From NCBI RefSeq assembly GCF_014696105.1, contig NZ_JACJPO010000027.1, positions 124,001-188,000 of the forward strand: 64,000 bases of DNA, written 5' to 3'. Positions 35,331-43,636 of the stretch are shown here, piece by piece. Origin of the DNA: Microcoleus sp. FACHB-1515 (GTDB taxonomy: Bacteria; Cyanobacteriota; Cyanobacteriia; Elainellales; Elainellaceae). The notes beneath the pieces were generated by a model that was not told where the DNA came from, made no database searches, and worked only from the letters and a program-made list of their open reading frames with translations. A program made the position numbers and the translations under genes. How positions within the stretch are numbered: position 1 is the stretch's first letter; every line of letters starts with the position of its first letter.

Positions 35331-36062
35331 TCAATCACCCTGCGGCAATTCTTTCCACAGCGTAGTCGTCTGCCGCAAACTCAGGTGATTGCCGTTGCCC
35401 AAAATCAGATGATCGAGCAGCGGAATTCCCAAAAATTGCCCGCCTGCCAGCAGTTGACGAGTCAGGGCAATATCTTCGGGACTGGGATCGACGCTGCCCG
35501 ATGGATGATTGTGAGCGACGATCGCTCGCACTGCCCCCTGCCGAATCACTTCGCGAAAAATATCACGCGGATGCGCGATCGTTTCGGTGGCCGTGCCGAT
35601 GCTGATGATTCGCGTTCCGATCAGCCGATGCTTGATATCGAGCAGCAGCACGGCAAAGCGCTCTTGCGACTGCCACATCAGATCGCTACTTAAAAGAGAA
35701 GCGGCGATCGCAGGATCATCCACGATCGGACGTTCAGACGGACGCGAATGGAGAACGCGCTTGCCCAGTTCGATCGCGGCCAGAATCGTCGTGGCTTTGG
35801 CCGGACCAACGCCTTGAATGTCCATCAGTTCTTGAGCGGTAATATCGCGCAAAGCAGCCAGCGGATCGCGCTGGTCTTCTGCTAGCTTCTGCAAGATAAG
35901 CTGTCCCAACCCGACTGCCGAGAGCTTGCCTGCGCCTTGACCTGTGCCCAGCAAAATCGCGATCAGTTCAGCCGTTGCCAAGTTTTTTGCGCCGTGCGAC
36001 ATCAATCGTTCGCGGGGACGTTCGCTAGTGGGTAAATCGGTAACTCGAAGCGTGTAGGTCAT
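35331..36062 (-). CDS. radC: DNA repair protein RadC (JAB/MPN metalloprotease-like)
   Basis: A 243-residue protein. N-terminal helix-hairpin-helix region ([22 protein letters not shown], about 75-95) then the JAB1/MPN domain with the metal motif [14 protein letters not shown]. Long known as RadC, its true role is unclear; it is often viewed as a predicted metalloprotease. Length typical. Converges with the sensor kinase; divergent from the glycosyltransferase gene. Confidence 0.93.
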   Translation of the reverse strand: MTYTLRVTDLPTSERPRERLMSHGAKNLATAELIAILLGTGQGAGKLSAVGLGQLILQKLAEDQRDPLAALRDITAQELMDIQGVGPAKATTILAAIELGKRVLHSRPSERPIVDDPAIAASLLSSDLMWQSQERFAVLLLDIKHRLIGTRIISIGTATETIAHPRDIFREVIRQGAVRAIVAHNHPSGSVDPSPEDIALTRQLLAGGQFLGIPLLDHLILGNGNHLSLRQTTTLWKELPQGD

Positions 36063-36192
36063 CAGCGGAAATCAGGAACGAAAAGCGGGAAGGGAATGCG
36101 CTTCCTTTTCTCTAGTTATCCCGAATTTTTTCTCCAATCGATCGCGGCGGGAATTCTGACAACGACAACGCTCTAAGGGTAATCTGAGGGGG

Positions 36193-36212
36193 GAAGCATC
36201 ATGCCATGCTTC
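36193..36212 (+). promoter_or_regulatory. Inverted repeat upstream of the GT2 gene
   Basis: GAAGCAT-CATGCC-ATGCTTC, perfect 7-bp arms, 38 bp before the start at 36250. A strong AGGAGG lies at 36229-36234 but is 15 nt from the ATG, longer than usual. Confidence 0.35.
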
Positions 36213-36249
36213 ATGCAGAGATTTGATCAGGAGGTAGACCGAACCGCTT

Positions 36250-37719
36250 ATGGCGAACAACTGGCGCGATGACGACGATTTTTTGAACGAACTGGAGCCG
36301 ATCAGTTCGCTGACCGTAGATTTGGCGGAATCGGCAGATCTCAATCGCCACTATTATCGCGGCCTGCCCGGACGACGGCGCAAAGCTGCGGTTGCAATCA
36401 CGGTCGTTTGGAGCGGCACGATCGCCTTGCATCTCGTCTCTTGGGGCTACTGGTTCGTTTTTGGACTGACGGCACTTTTGGGCATTCAGGCCTTGCGAAT
36501 TGTGCTGGCGCGTCCGCTCGTTCCACCCGATCCGATCGACAGTGACGATCCGGCAGACTATCCGTTTGTGTCGCTGCTAGTTGCTGCCAAAAATGAGGAA
36601 GCCGTCATTTCAGCCTTAGTCGAAGATTTGTGCAGCCTTGACTATCCCAGCGATCGCTATGAAGTCTGGATCGTCGACGACAACAGCAGCGATCGCACCC
36701 CAACCGTCTTGAAGCAACTGGCACAAAACTATCAGCAGCTTCAGATTATGCGGCGATCGGCAGATGCAACAGGCGGCAAATCCGGCGCACTCAACCAAGT
36801 TTTAGAACTGACGCAGGGCGAAATTCTCGCCGTATTCGATGCCGATGCACAGGTGACAAAAGACTTGCTGCGGCGGGTTGTGCCGCTGTTCGATCGCCCC
36901 ACTGTCGGAGCCGTGCAGGTGCGAAAAGCGATCGCCAATGCCCGCACCAACTTTCTTACGCGCGGCCAAATGGCAGAAATGGCCGTAGACAGCTACATGC
37001 AGCAGCAGCGGATTGCGGTTGGCGGCATTGGCGAACTGCGCGGCAACGGTCAGTTTGTCCGACGGGCGGCACTCGATCGCTGCGGCGGCTGGAACGAGCA
37101 GACGATCACGGACGATCTCGACCTCACCTTGCGACTGCATCTCGATCGCTGGGACATCGATTTTGTGCTATTTCCTGCTGTGGCCGAAGAAGGCGTGACG
37201 CGATCGATCGGTCTGTGGCATCAGCGCAGTCGTTGGGCAGAAGGCGGCTATCAGCGCTACCTCGACTATTGGCGCTTGATCGTCCGCAACCGCATGGGAC
37301 TGGGCAAAACCGCCGATCTGTTTAGCTACTGGCTGATTCAATACATTCTGCCGACTGCCGCCGTTCCCGATTTTCTCATGTCGATCGCCCGCAGTCGTCC
37401 GCCGATTCTCACGCCTCTGAGCGGTTTGGGCTTCAGCCTATTTCTGTTTGGCATGTTTAGCGGACTGCGCCGCATTCAAACGGGCGAACCGCACGAACCC
37501 GCGATCGCAGGCGTCACAGGTTCCGTCACCGTGCCGTCGCGCTGGATCACCCTCTTGCAAACGCTGCGCGGCACGATCTATATGCTGCACTGGCTGATCG
37601 TGATGCCCGCAACAACGGCGCGAATGTCTGTTCGGCAAAAGCGGCTAAAGTGGGTGAAAACGGTGCATCACGGTTCAGATTGGCTGGACGTGACTGAATC
37701 GCGATCGCCCAAATTCTAA
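36250..37719 (+). CDS. GT2 glycosyltransferase, likely beta-monoglucosyldiacylglycerol synthase
   Basis: A 489-residue membrane enzyme. Two N-terminal helices (about 50-95), then a GT2 catalytic domain: VSLLVAAKNEEAVISALV, VWIVDDNSSDRTP, VFDADAQ (DxD-like), and QRSRWAEGG (QxxRW). Two to three C-terminal membrane segments follow. The layout and text closely resemble Synechocystis MgdA (sll1377), which makes monoglucosyldiacylglycerol from UDP-glucose in the first committed step of cyanobacterial galactolipid synthesis. That identity is recalled, not searched. Terminator follows. Confidence 0.8.
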   Translation: MANNWRDDDDFLNELEPISSLTVDLAESADLNRHYYRGLPGRRRKAAVAITVVWSGTIALHLVSWGYWFVFGLTALLGIQALRIVLARPLVPPDPIDSDDPADYPFVSLLVAAKNEEAVISALVEDLCSLDYPSDRYEVWIVDDNSSDRTPTVLKQLAQNYQQLQIMRRSADATGGKSGALNQVLELTQGEILAVFDADAQVTKDLLRRVVPLFDRPTVGAVQVRKAIANARTNFLTRGQMAEMAVDSYMQQQRIAVGGIGELRGNGQFVRRAALDRCGGWNEQTITDDLDLTLRLHLDRWDIDFVLFPAVAEEGVTRSIGLWHQRSRWAEGGYQRYLDYWRLIVRNRMGLGKTADLFSYWLIQYILPTAAVPDFLMSIARSRPPILTPLSGLGFSLFLFGMFSGLRRIQTGEPHEPAIAGVTGSVTVPSRWITLLQTLRGTIYMLHWLIVMPATTARMSVRQKRLKWVKTVHHGSDWLDVTESRSPKF

Positions 37720-37734
37720 TTCAACAACAAACGA

Positions 37735-37773
37735 AAAATCTTCACAGGAACAGTCAACCTGTGAAGATTTTTT
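37735..37773 (+). terminator. Rho-independent terminator after the GT2 gene
   Basis: AAAATCTTCACAGG and CCTGTGAAGATTTT pair perfectly over 14 bp with a 9-nt loop, ending in a T run. Sixteen bp after the stop. Confidence 0.92.
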
Positions 37774-37861
37774 ATGACGATCGCGCAAAATTTTTTAACA
37801 GAAACTCGCTGATCTCAAGAAAAATATCTGTAAAAATGAATGGCACGATTCAAAGCAGAAA

Positions 37862-38521
37862 ATGAAATTAATCCGATTCGTTTTAACAGCCTGTGTCGCG
37901 ATTCCATGCACTAAATTTCTTTTTACAAAAGGCTCAATCTTTTTTGACAATCAGGTTGTGTTTTCTTCTCAATCGATCGCACCTGTCGTAGTTGCAACAT
38001 CTGCTTCCCCAACGCCAACTCCGCCAGCTTTGAAAACTTGGCGCGATCGAGTTCAAGAAGTAGCGCGATCGGGTGGTAGCCAAGATTTATTTCAGGGAAA
38101 AGGCGATCGCCCATTTCTTTATCCAAAAGACTATGAATTGCCCGAAGAATACTACAACGGCTTGGCGTATTACATCATGGGTGCGAGTGGAGAAAGCTAC
38201 ATCATTTACAAGCAGGGATTATCTGCTCCACCGCTGCCGCGAGAATGGTGGGGAAGCACAATTGAAATTGAGTCGGATGTTGCCGAAGCAGCATTGCGAT
38301 CGGGTCAAGCAATTAGTCTTTCTCAAAGCATGAGTGCGGGAACGTTTAGTACTTTGACTCCTCCTGGTTCAGATCAATTTCTGGTATTTAATGCAGACGA
38401 AGCAGATATTTCACAAGTCACCTTTTTAGAGCAAGGAATTTCACTGAAATCAACGACGTTGAGCGTTGAGGAGATGAAGCGGATTTTGCGATCGGGCAAA
38501 CCGATTCCCGTGCAGCCTTAG
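37862..38521 (+). CDS. Exported protein of unknown function
   Basis: A 219-residue protein. The N-terminal hydrophobic stretch (LIRFVLTACVAIPCTKFLF) is a signal anchor or signal peptide. A proline/threonine linker (about 48-58) leads to a soluble domain with no recognised motif (PKDYELPEEYYNGLAYYIMG; LSVEEMKRILRSGKP). Base usage is more AT-rich than most neighbours. I do not recognise the family. It converges on the LOG-family gene with only 3 bp between them. Confidence 0.65.
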   Translation: MKLIRFVLTACVAIPCTKFLFTKGSIFFDNQVVFSSQSIAPVVVATSASPTPTPPALKTWRDRVQEVARSGGSQDLFQGKGDRPFLYPKDYELPEEYYNGLAYYIMGASGESYIIYKQGLSAPPLPREWWGSTIEIESDVAEAALRSGQAISLSQSMSAGTFSTLTPPGSDQFLVFNADEADISQVTFLEQGISLKSTTLSVEEMKRILRSGKPIPVQP

Positions 38522-38524
38522 TAG

Positions 38525-39589
38525 CTATTTCTGTTCAGGATGATCGACGATCGGCGAGGCAGGTGCAAGCTGATTGAGGTGGCGAATCATCTGATAGAGA
38601 CGACCATAATCGCGCTGATTGAAATACATTTTCAGGCAAGGCAATGAATCCGAAGCGGGATCGCCAGATTCCGGTAGAGAAACGCTTTTTTCGATTTTGC
38701 CTTTGACTAAAAGATCGCTAAATTCCTGGTTTAGCTGGTCAATATTTTCGTCGGAAAGTTCGGTTTTTAGCCGCAAAATCAGTTGGCCTTGCGTAAAGCG
38801 ATTCGAGTGATAAACGCGATAGAAATTCGAGATTTCATCGCAGGCGACATCGAGGCGATCGGTAATCGTAAACAGGCTGAAATCATCCGCGCTCACCAAA
38901 CCGCGCTGAAGCAAATGTTTTTGCACATAGTCATACCAGCTATGCCAATAGTCGCCGCCGGGTCGATCGATCAGCACCAAGGGCACAAAATGCGACTTGC
39001 CCGTTTGCACCAAAGTTAAACATTCAAACGCTTCATCTTGTGTGCCAAAGCCGCCCGGAAATAAAGCGAGCGCATCACTTTCGCGCAGAAAAAACAGTTT
39101 GCGCGTAAAGAAATACTTGAAGTTAATTAGCTTTGGATCCCCTTCAATGAACGGATTGCTGCCCTGCTCAAACGGCAGCAAAATGTTGAGTCCGAATGAA
39201 TTGGCGGCTCCGGCTCCTTCATTTCCGGCCTGCATAATGCCTGGCCCGCCGCCTGTAATCACCATGAAGCCTTGCTGAGTGACGCAGCGAGCAAAGGCAA
39301 CGGCCATTTGATATTCGGGCGTTTCGGGCGAGAGGCGAGCCGAGCCAAAAATCGAAATTTTGCGCGTGTGGCGATAAGGATAAAGCGCTTGAAAGGCTCG
39401 CTTCATGTCCAACAGCGAGGCCGACAAAATCTTCCAGTCCAGGCGATCGGCTCCGCCTTCGGCTAATTCGACGATCGTTGATAATGCTTGCTGAATCAGC
39501 GCTCCATGTCGATGTGCGGGCAGTTGCTGAAGCAGTTCATTCAAGTCTTGCTGTAGCGACTCAAGACCCGAATCGGAAGATAAAGTCAT
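38525..39589 (-). CDS. LOG-family (TIGR00730) nucleotide-binding protein
   Basis: A 354-residue protein with the LOG Rossmann fold: KISIFGSARLSPE, GGGPGIMQAGNEGA and LFPGGFGTQDEAFE. The last two are the two family signatures (PGGxGTxxE is the active site of cytokinin nucleoside 5'-monophosphate phosphoribohydrolase). Members also bind or cleave nucleotides without acting on cytokinins. The C-terminal 100 residues extend beyond the usual core. Start at MTLSSDSG is preferred over one 8 codons upstream. Confidence 0.88.
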   Translation of the reverse strand: MTLSSDSGLESLQQDLNELLQQLPAHRHGALIQQALSTIVELAEGGADRLDWKILSASLLDMKRAFQALYPYRHTRKISIFGSARLSPETPEYQMAVAFARCVTQQGFMVITGGGPGIMQAGNEGAGAANSFGLNILLPFEQGSNPFIEGDPKLINFKYFFTRKLFFLRESDALALFPGGFGTQDEAFECLTLVQTGKSHFVPLVLIDRPGGDYWHSWYDYVQKHLLQRGLVSADDFSLFTITDRLDVACDEISNFYRVYHSNRFTQGQLILRLKTELSDENIDQLNQEFSDLLVKGKIEKSVSLPESGDPASDSLPCLKMYFNQRDYGRLYQMIRHLNQLAPASPIVDHPEQK

Positions 39590-39659
39590 GAACACCAGCC
39601 AAACGGACAGCACCCTATTGTATCGACAAATCTAGAAACTTGTCTAAACATTAAAGCTT

Positions 39660-39675
39660 TGTAGTAGGCGATACA
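39660..39675. promoter_or_regulatory. Candidate NtcA box
   Basis: TGTA-N8-TACA matches the NtcA consensus GTA-N8-TAC with the extended flanks. It is 70 bp from the LOG start (minus) and 170 bp from the lipoprotein start (plus). On the minus strand, TAGATT follows 26 bp later as a possible -10, slightly far. About one such match is expected by chance in a window this size. Confidence 0.3.
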
Positions 39676-39845
39676 ACTTTTGACGAGTCAATCGTTTCCA
39701 AGCTCAGCAAATCTCGCTGATGGCAGAGAAAACTGCGCTTGAAGTTCGCTCCCTTTAAGAAAGCAAACGAGCGAGAGCGATCGCCCATTTGATGCGGCTC
39801 GATCGCTGCAAATTGCCAAACAGACTTAATTTGCAGGAGGAATCG

Positions 39846-40115
39846 ATGAAGAAATCAATGTTTTTTGCAGGTGCGATCGGACTGTTGCTGGTACTCGGCG
39901 CTTGCGACACGAATACAAACAGTGGTGCAGGTAATGGCGCAACCGATGATCCTGGCACAACTGACACAACAGGCGGCGCAGGCGGCACGACAACAGGCGG
40001 TGCAGGAGACAGCGGTGCAGGAACAACAGGCGGCATTACGGGTGAGACGGGTGGTGGCCCAACGGGTAGCCCAACCACCACACCGACCCCGACCGCAACG
40101 CCTTCTCCGCAGTAG
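39846..40115 (+). CDS. Small Gly/Thr-rich lipoprotein
   Basis: An 89-residue predicted lipoprotein. Signal peptide with lipobox LLLVLGAC, cysteine at about position 20. The mature part is low-complexity: repeated TGG, AGG and GAG units, ending in a TPTPTATPSPQ tail. The sequence suggests a disordered, surface-exposed spacer, with no fold. ATG 39846 follows a strong AGGAGG at 39836-39841. A second small lipoprotein with an acidic repeat tail is at 61573. Function unknown. Confidence 0.72.
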   Translation: MKKSMFFAGAIGLLLVLGACDTNTNSGAGNGATDDPGTTDTTGGAGGTTTGGAGDSGAGTTGGITGETGGGPTGSPTTTPTPTATPSPQ

Positions 40116-40509
40116 TCGCAGTTAATCTAAATAGGAATGACGCATTGCCAACCCGCAAATCAATTTCCAAAGCTCATCGCTCCAGTCCCAAAAACTGGCG
40201 ATCCCGTAGGGATGCCGGAACGGACTCGCGAGGATCAACCCAATTGAATGGGTTTGCGCTTTCAACCGGAACTTGACACGGCCTCTGCATCTTGTGAAAC
40301 TACAAAACCCGCAGCCGCTCATTCCGTTCAGTGATCGATTCTGGTTGGCTCTGGTTTTAAACGGGGGAACTACTGAAGATGTCACCGAAGGGTGAGAAAT
40401 TTGCCCTTCGCTGACGCGCATAAAAAGCTCGACTTCCACAACGAAGTCGAGCGAGATATCGAGCTTGGTTTTGGCGATCGCTGCGCTGAGGCGATCGAGA
40501 AACTGCAAC
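40116..40509. other. 394-bp intergenic region with trxA terminator
   Basis: The trxA terminator lies at 40422-40452. The remaining 300 bp holds an antisense open tail ending near 40122 (minus strand) with the text FWDWSDELWKLICGLAMRHS, which has protein-like character but no start or ribosome site; it may be a gene remnant. Confidence 0.5.
40422..40452 (-). terminator. Rho-independent terminator of trxA
   Basis: Perfect 10-bp stem GCTCGACTTC / GAAGTCGAGC with a 6-nt loop, followed on the minus strand by TTTTT. Confidence 0.9.
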
Positions 40510-40833
40510 TTAGAGATACTTTTCGAGCGTGTTCGCCAGCGTGGTTTTGGGCACCGCACCGACGACCATATCAACGCGCTGACCACCTTTGAAGATCATC
40601 AGCGTCGGGATGCTGCGAATTCCATATTTGCTGGCGACGCTGGGATTGTCATCGGTGTTGACCTTGACGACCTTGACCTGACCGGAGTACTGTTCAGCAA
40701 TCTCATCGACGACCGGAGCCACCATTCGGCAGGGGCCGCACCAAGGCGCCCAAAAATCCACCAGAACGGGGACATCGCTTTCAAGTACTTCTTGATTAAA
40801 AGTGGAATCTGTAACTTGTGCGGCTGCTGACAT
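40510..40833 (-). CDS. trxA: Thioredoxin
   Basis: A 107-residue m-type thioredoxin with active-site WCGPC in [12 protein letters not shown] and the conserved cis-proline in SIPTLMIF. Reduces disulfides in target enzymes using ferredoxin- or NADPH-thioredoxin reductase. Start at MSAAAQV with AAGGAA about 9 nt before; the longer reading to 40866 is not supported by family length. Downstream of a Ser/Thr kinase (gap 114 bp) on the same strand. Confidence 0.97.
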   Translation of the reverse strand: MSAAAQVTDSTFNQEVLESDVPVLVDFWAPWCGPCRMVAPVVDEIAEQYSGQVKVVKVNTDDNPSVASKYGIRSIPTLMIFKGGQRVDMVVGAVPKTTLANTLEKYL

Positions 40834-40947
40834 GCCTGAAAATTCCTTGCCTAGGTTATGAATCAAAATTTTACCATAGCGAAAATGTCGCCGCAGAACC
40901 AGCAGGGCTATACATTCAGATACATTTTCGTCAGTCTGAGTCGATCG

Positions 40948-42945
40948 CTAGTTTGAATCGTCTTCTGAAGGCTCGGCTGAGTCGTCTGCTGGAGGCGGAG
41001 CGGGTTCAGGCGCAATGCTTTCAGCAGCGATCGACAGTTCCACATCGATCGGCTGGGATGCAGTTGAAATCACGACAATCTCGTAAATGCCGCTTTGCGG
41101 CAGTGTGGCCGACCAGGTTTTCTCCTCAGAATCCGAAAGCAGAAAGGGTTGCTCAGCAGTTGGGCGCGGCGGGTAAACCGACAGGCGGGTGTTTGGTGCT
41201 TGCAGCTTAATTCCGAGGAGTTGTCCAGTTTGCAAAGTGGCGGTGTAGACTCGGCCTTCACCCGGAGCGAGTGTGGCTGTCAGGCGATCGCTCGTCGTGC
41301 CCGGAGCAAACTCGACTTTTTCTAGCGTGTCGCCAGATTGAAGCGCCTGCACTTGGTCGGCAGCGATCGCCTGCCACACTTGCCCGATCGGACTGGTGAG
41401 AAATCCGTCTTGCTCCGTTTTGCCGCGCTGGTCGGGAAACAGATGGAAAAATTTGGCATCGGTCAAATCGTTCAGTGTGCCGCTGCCCACGCCCAGTGCG
41501 TTGATCTGCTGTCGGAAGCGAGCCAGATCGTCGTCGCCATAGCTGCCCAGATTACGGCGTGCCTGACTACTGAGGTTTTCCTCAAACCAGTCGAGCCAGT
41601 CGCCTGCAATTTGATCCCAGCGATCGCGCCAGATTTCGTCTTCCTTGCTGTCAGAGAGCGTCCGGCCTTGCTGGTTGGGATAGCGCTCAAAAAAGGTGGT
41701 GTTGGTGATGGCGGTGTAGAACGGTTGCGGCACGCCCAAGGCTTCGCGGCGATCGCGCAAAGCGGCTTTGCGGGCGCGTTCTGCGGCAGAAAAGTTTGAG
41801 GTGGGGGTGGGACTGGGAGATTCGACGGGCAACGGAGTTGCGGTTGGCGTCGGTTCGGTTGGCTCTGAGGCAGGCGGCAGCCACAAGTTGCGGGTTCCCC
41901 AGGTGAAGCCGATCGCAGCGGCAAATACGGCCAGCAGCGCAATTTTGCCGACGCTCGATTTCTTTTCGGCAACGGGAGCGGGTGGAACAGCGGCAACAGT
42001 GGCGATCGGAACGGGAGTCGGTGTGGGGATCGGTGTGGAAGCGGAAGTTGGCAGGCTGGTTGCATCCAGGGCTTGCAGGACGGCGATCGCGTTAGGGTAG
42101 CGATCGATCGGCTGGAGGGCAAGCATTTTTGCCAAAACGGTTTGCAGCGGCGGCGTAAATGCATCGCGCCAGGTTGCCGAAATGTCTTGCGGTTCTTTTC
42201 CGATTCGCAGCACCAGTGCGGTCATTGCCAGCGCATACAGGTCGCTGTCGGGCGAAACGATTCCGGCGTGCATTTGTTCGGGCGGGGCATAGCCGACTTT
42301 GCCGAGCAGCGTGGCGGATGAAGGAGTGTGCGCCATTTGCGAAACGCTGGCGGCAATTTGTTTGACGCCGCCAAAATCGATCAGGACGGGAAGGAAGTCG
42401 GTTTCGCGCTGGATCAAATTGTCGGGTGAGATGTCGCGGTGGATGACGCCGATCGAGTGAATGTAGTGCAAAACGGGCAATAGCTGCCGCAGCAGCGTGG
42501 CGATTTCGGCTTCAGAAAATGGCTGCGATCGCGCGTTGAGCAGTTGACGGTAGTTTTTTCCGGTGACGTAATCTTGAACGAGAAAGAGGCGATCGCGTCC
42601 GCCGACGTGGGCGCGAAACAGTTCGCGGAAGCGGGGAATTTGCGGATGCTGAAGCTGATACAAAACTCCGGCTTCGCGGGCGAAGAGTTCTTCGGCTTTT
42701 TGCAGGGCTTCGGCTGCTTGGACTTGCGGGGCAAATTCTTTGAGGACGCAAGGTTCATTGAAGCGGTTGCGATCGCAAGCGAGGTAGGTGCGCCCAAAGC
42801 CGCCGTGTCCGAGTTCGGATTGGATTTGGTAGCGATCGCCCAGCACCAAGCCTGTCTCGATCGTTTGGGGAGACAGTTTTTCGCCGCAGGAGGCGCAAAA
42901 GCGGCTTCCGAGCGTGTTGGGGTGGCCTTGGCTACAGTAAGTCAT
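40948..42945 (-). CDS. Zinc-ribbon Ser/Thr protein kinase with exported tail
   Basis: A 665-residue protein. An N-terminal zinc ribbon (CSQGHPN...CASCGEKL, residues 4-23), a kinase domain (about 35-300: GHGGFGRTYLACD; ATP lysine in CVLKEFAP; DFGGVK) and a membrane segment at about 333-355. A 300-residue C-terminal region follows, containing a repeat of FFERYPNQQGRT-like and FFHLFPDQRGKT-like units and a beta-rich end. The catalytic loop reads HRDISPDN: Ser replaces the usual Lys of HRDxKxxN. Cyanobacterial kinases of this type are common, so it may still be active. Probably precedes trxA in the transcript. Confidence 0.88.
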   Translation of the reverse strand: MTYCSQGHPNTLGSRFCASCGEKLSPQTIETGLVLGDRYQIQSELGHGGFGRTYLACDRNRFNEPCVLKEFAPQVQAAEALQKAEELFAREAGVLYQLQHPQIPRFRELFRAHVGGRDRLFLVQDYVTGKNYRQLLNARSQPFSEAEIATLLRQLLPVLHYIHSIGVIHRDISPDNLIQRETDFLPVLIDFGGVKQIAASVSQMAHTPSSATLLGKVGYAPPEQMHAGIVSPDSDLYALAMTALVLRIGKEPQDISATWRDAFTPPLQTVLAKMLALQPIDRYPNAIAVLQALDATSLPTSASTPIPTPTPVPIATVAAVPPAPVAEKKSSVGKIALLAVFAAAIGFTWGTRNLWLPPASEPTEPTPTATPLPVESPSPTPTSNFSAAERARKAALRDRREALGVPQPFYTAITNTTFFERYPNQQGRTLSDSKEDEIWRDRWDQIAGDWLDWFEENLSSQARRNLGSYGDDDLARFRQQINALGVGSGTLNDLTDAKFFHLFPDQRGKTEQDGFLTSPIGQVWQAIAADQVQALQSGDTLEKVEFAPGTTSDRLTATLAPGEGRVYTATLQTGQLLGIKLQAPNTRLSVYPPRPTAEQPFLLSDSEEKTWSATLPQSGIYEIVVISTASQPIDVELSIAAESIAPEPAPPPADDSAEPSEDDSN

Positions 42946-43252
42946 GCTAGCGGTGGGGAATCTGTTCTAGTTTAGGCGATAGGATTCTTACAGTCATGAA
43001 GCGATCGAGGTTAGCGTTTCTTGTCTGATCCGATCCGCCGACCCGAAAGGCCAAGGGCGTTGCCCCTGCCTCCAAACCTTCCCACCAAAGGCCACCCTGA
43101 AACTCCCAAAGGTCATATCGGTGGGTGTCAATGTACGCCACATTTGCTTTCCCGCTGCGTCCCCCGTCCTGCTCGCTTCCCCTTCAGCCCTTTGCTCTCT
43201 GTCTCTTAACGCCTGAACTCAACTTCCTCTCTACCGACATCTGCGTTTTCTT
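42946..43252. other. 307-bp divergent region with pyrimidine-rich tract
   Basis: Lies between the kinase (minus) and VOC (plus) genes. About 43140-43250 is strongly C/T-rich on the plus strand. An open tail on the minus strand ending near 42947 (DLWEFQGGLWWEGLEAG) is not called because it has no start context. No hairpin or regulator site recognised. Confidence 0.5.
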
Positions 43253-43636
43253 ATGCAGCTCACAACTTACCTCCACACTGCCCTGCGGGTTTCTGATTTA
43301 GCGCGAGCCGAGCATTTTTATGGGGCGGTGTTGGGATTGATGAAGGTCGATCGCCCGTTAAAGTATCCCGGTGCGTGGTATCAAATTGGGGCGGTGCAGC
43401 TTCATCTCATTGTGGATGAGCAGATGGAGCCGATCGCCCCGCCGGAAAAGTGGGGGCGCGATCGCCATTTTGCCTTGGGCGTGGTGGATTTGGAGGTGGC
43501 GAAGGCGCATTTGCAGGCGCAGGGCTGTGAGCTACAGATGAGTGCGTCGGGGCGATCGGCGCTGTTTACGCAAGACCCGGATGGCAATGTGATCGAACTG
43601 ACGCAGGTGGCGGAGGTAGCGGAGGTGGAAGCTTAG
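43253..43636 (+). CDS. VOC-family (glyoxalase-like) protein
   Basis: A 127-residue vicinal-oxygen-chelate protein. Seen: TALRVSDLARAEHFYGAVLGLMKV, HLIVDEQMEP, RDRHFALGVVDLEVAKAHLQAQG and the terminal FTQDPDGNVIELTQ, the standard metal-binding layout. Members include dioxygenases, glyoxalases and antibiotic-resistance proteins; no substrate can be named. It overlaps the converging hydrolase gene by 4 bp at their stops. Confidence 0.88.
   Translation: MQLTTYLHTALRVSDLARAEHFYGAVLGLMKVDRPLKYPGAWYQIGAVQLHLIVDEQMEPIAPPEKWGRDRHFALGVVDLEVAKAHLQAQGCELQMSASGRSALFTQDPDGNVIELTQVAEVAEVEA

Noticed and set aside
40122-40509. Minus-strand open tail with the text FWDWSDELWKLICGLAMRHS
   Set aside because: Its open frame runs into trxA in another frame, no start context is visible, and no family was recognised. 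It may be a remnant but is not called as a gene.
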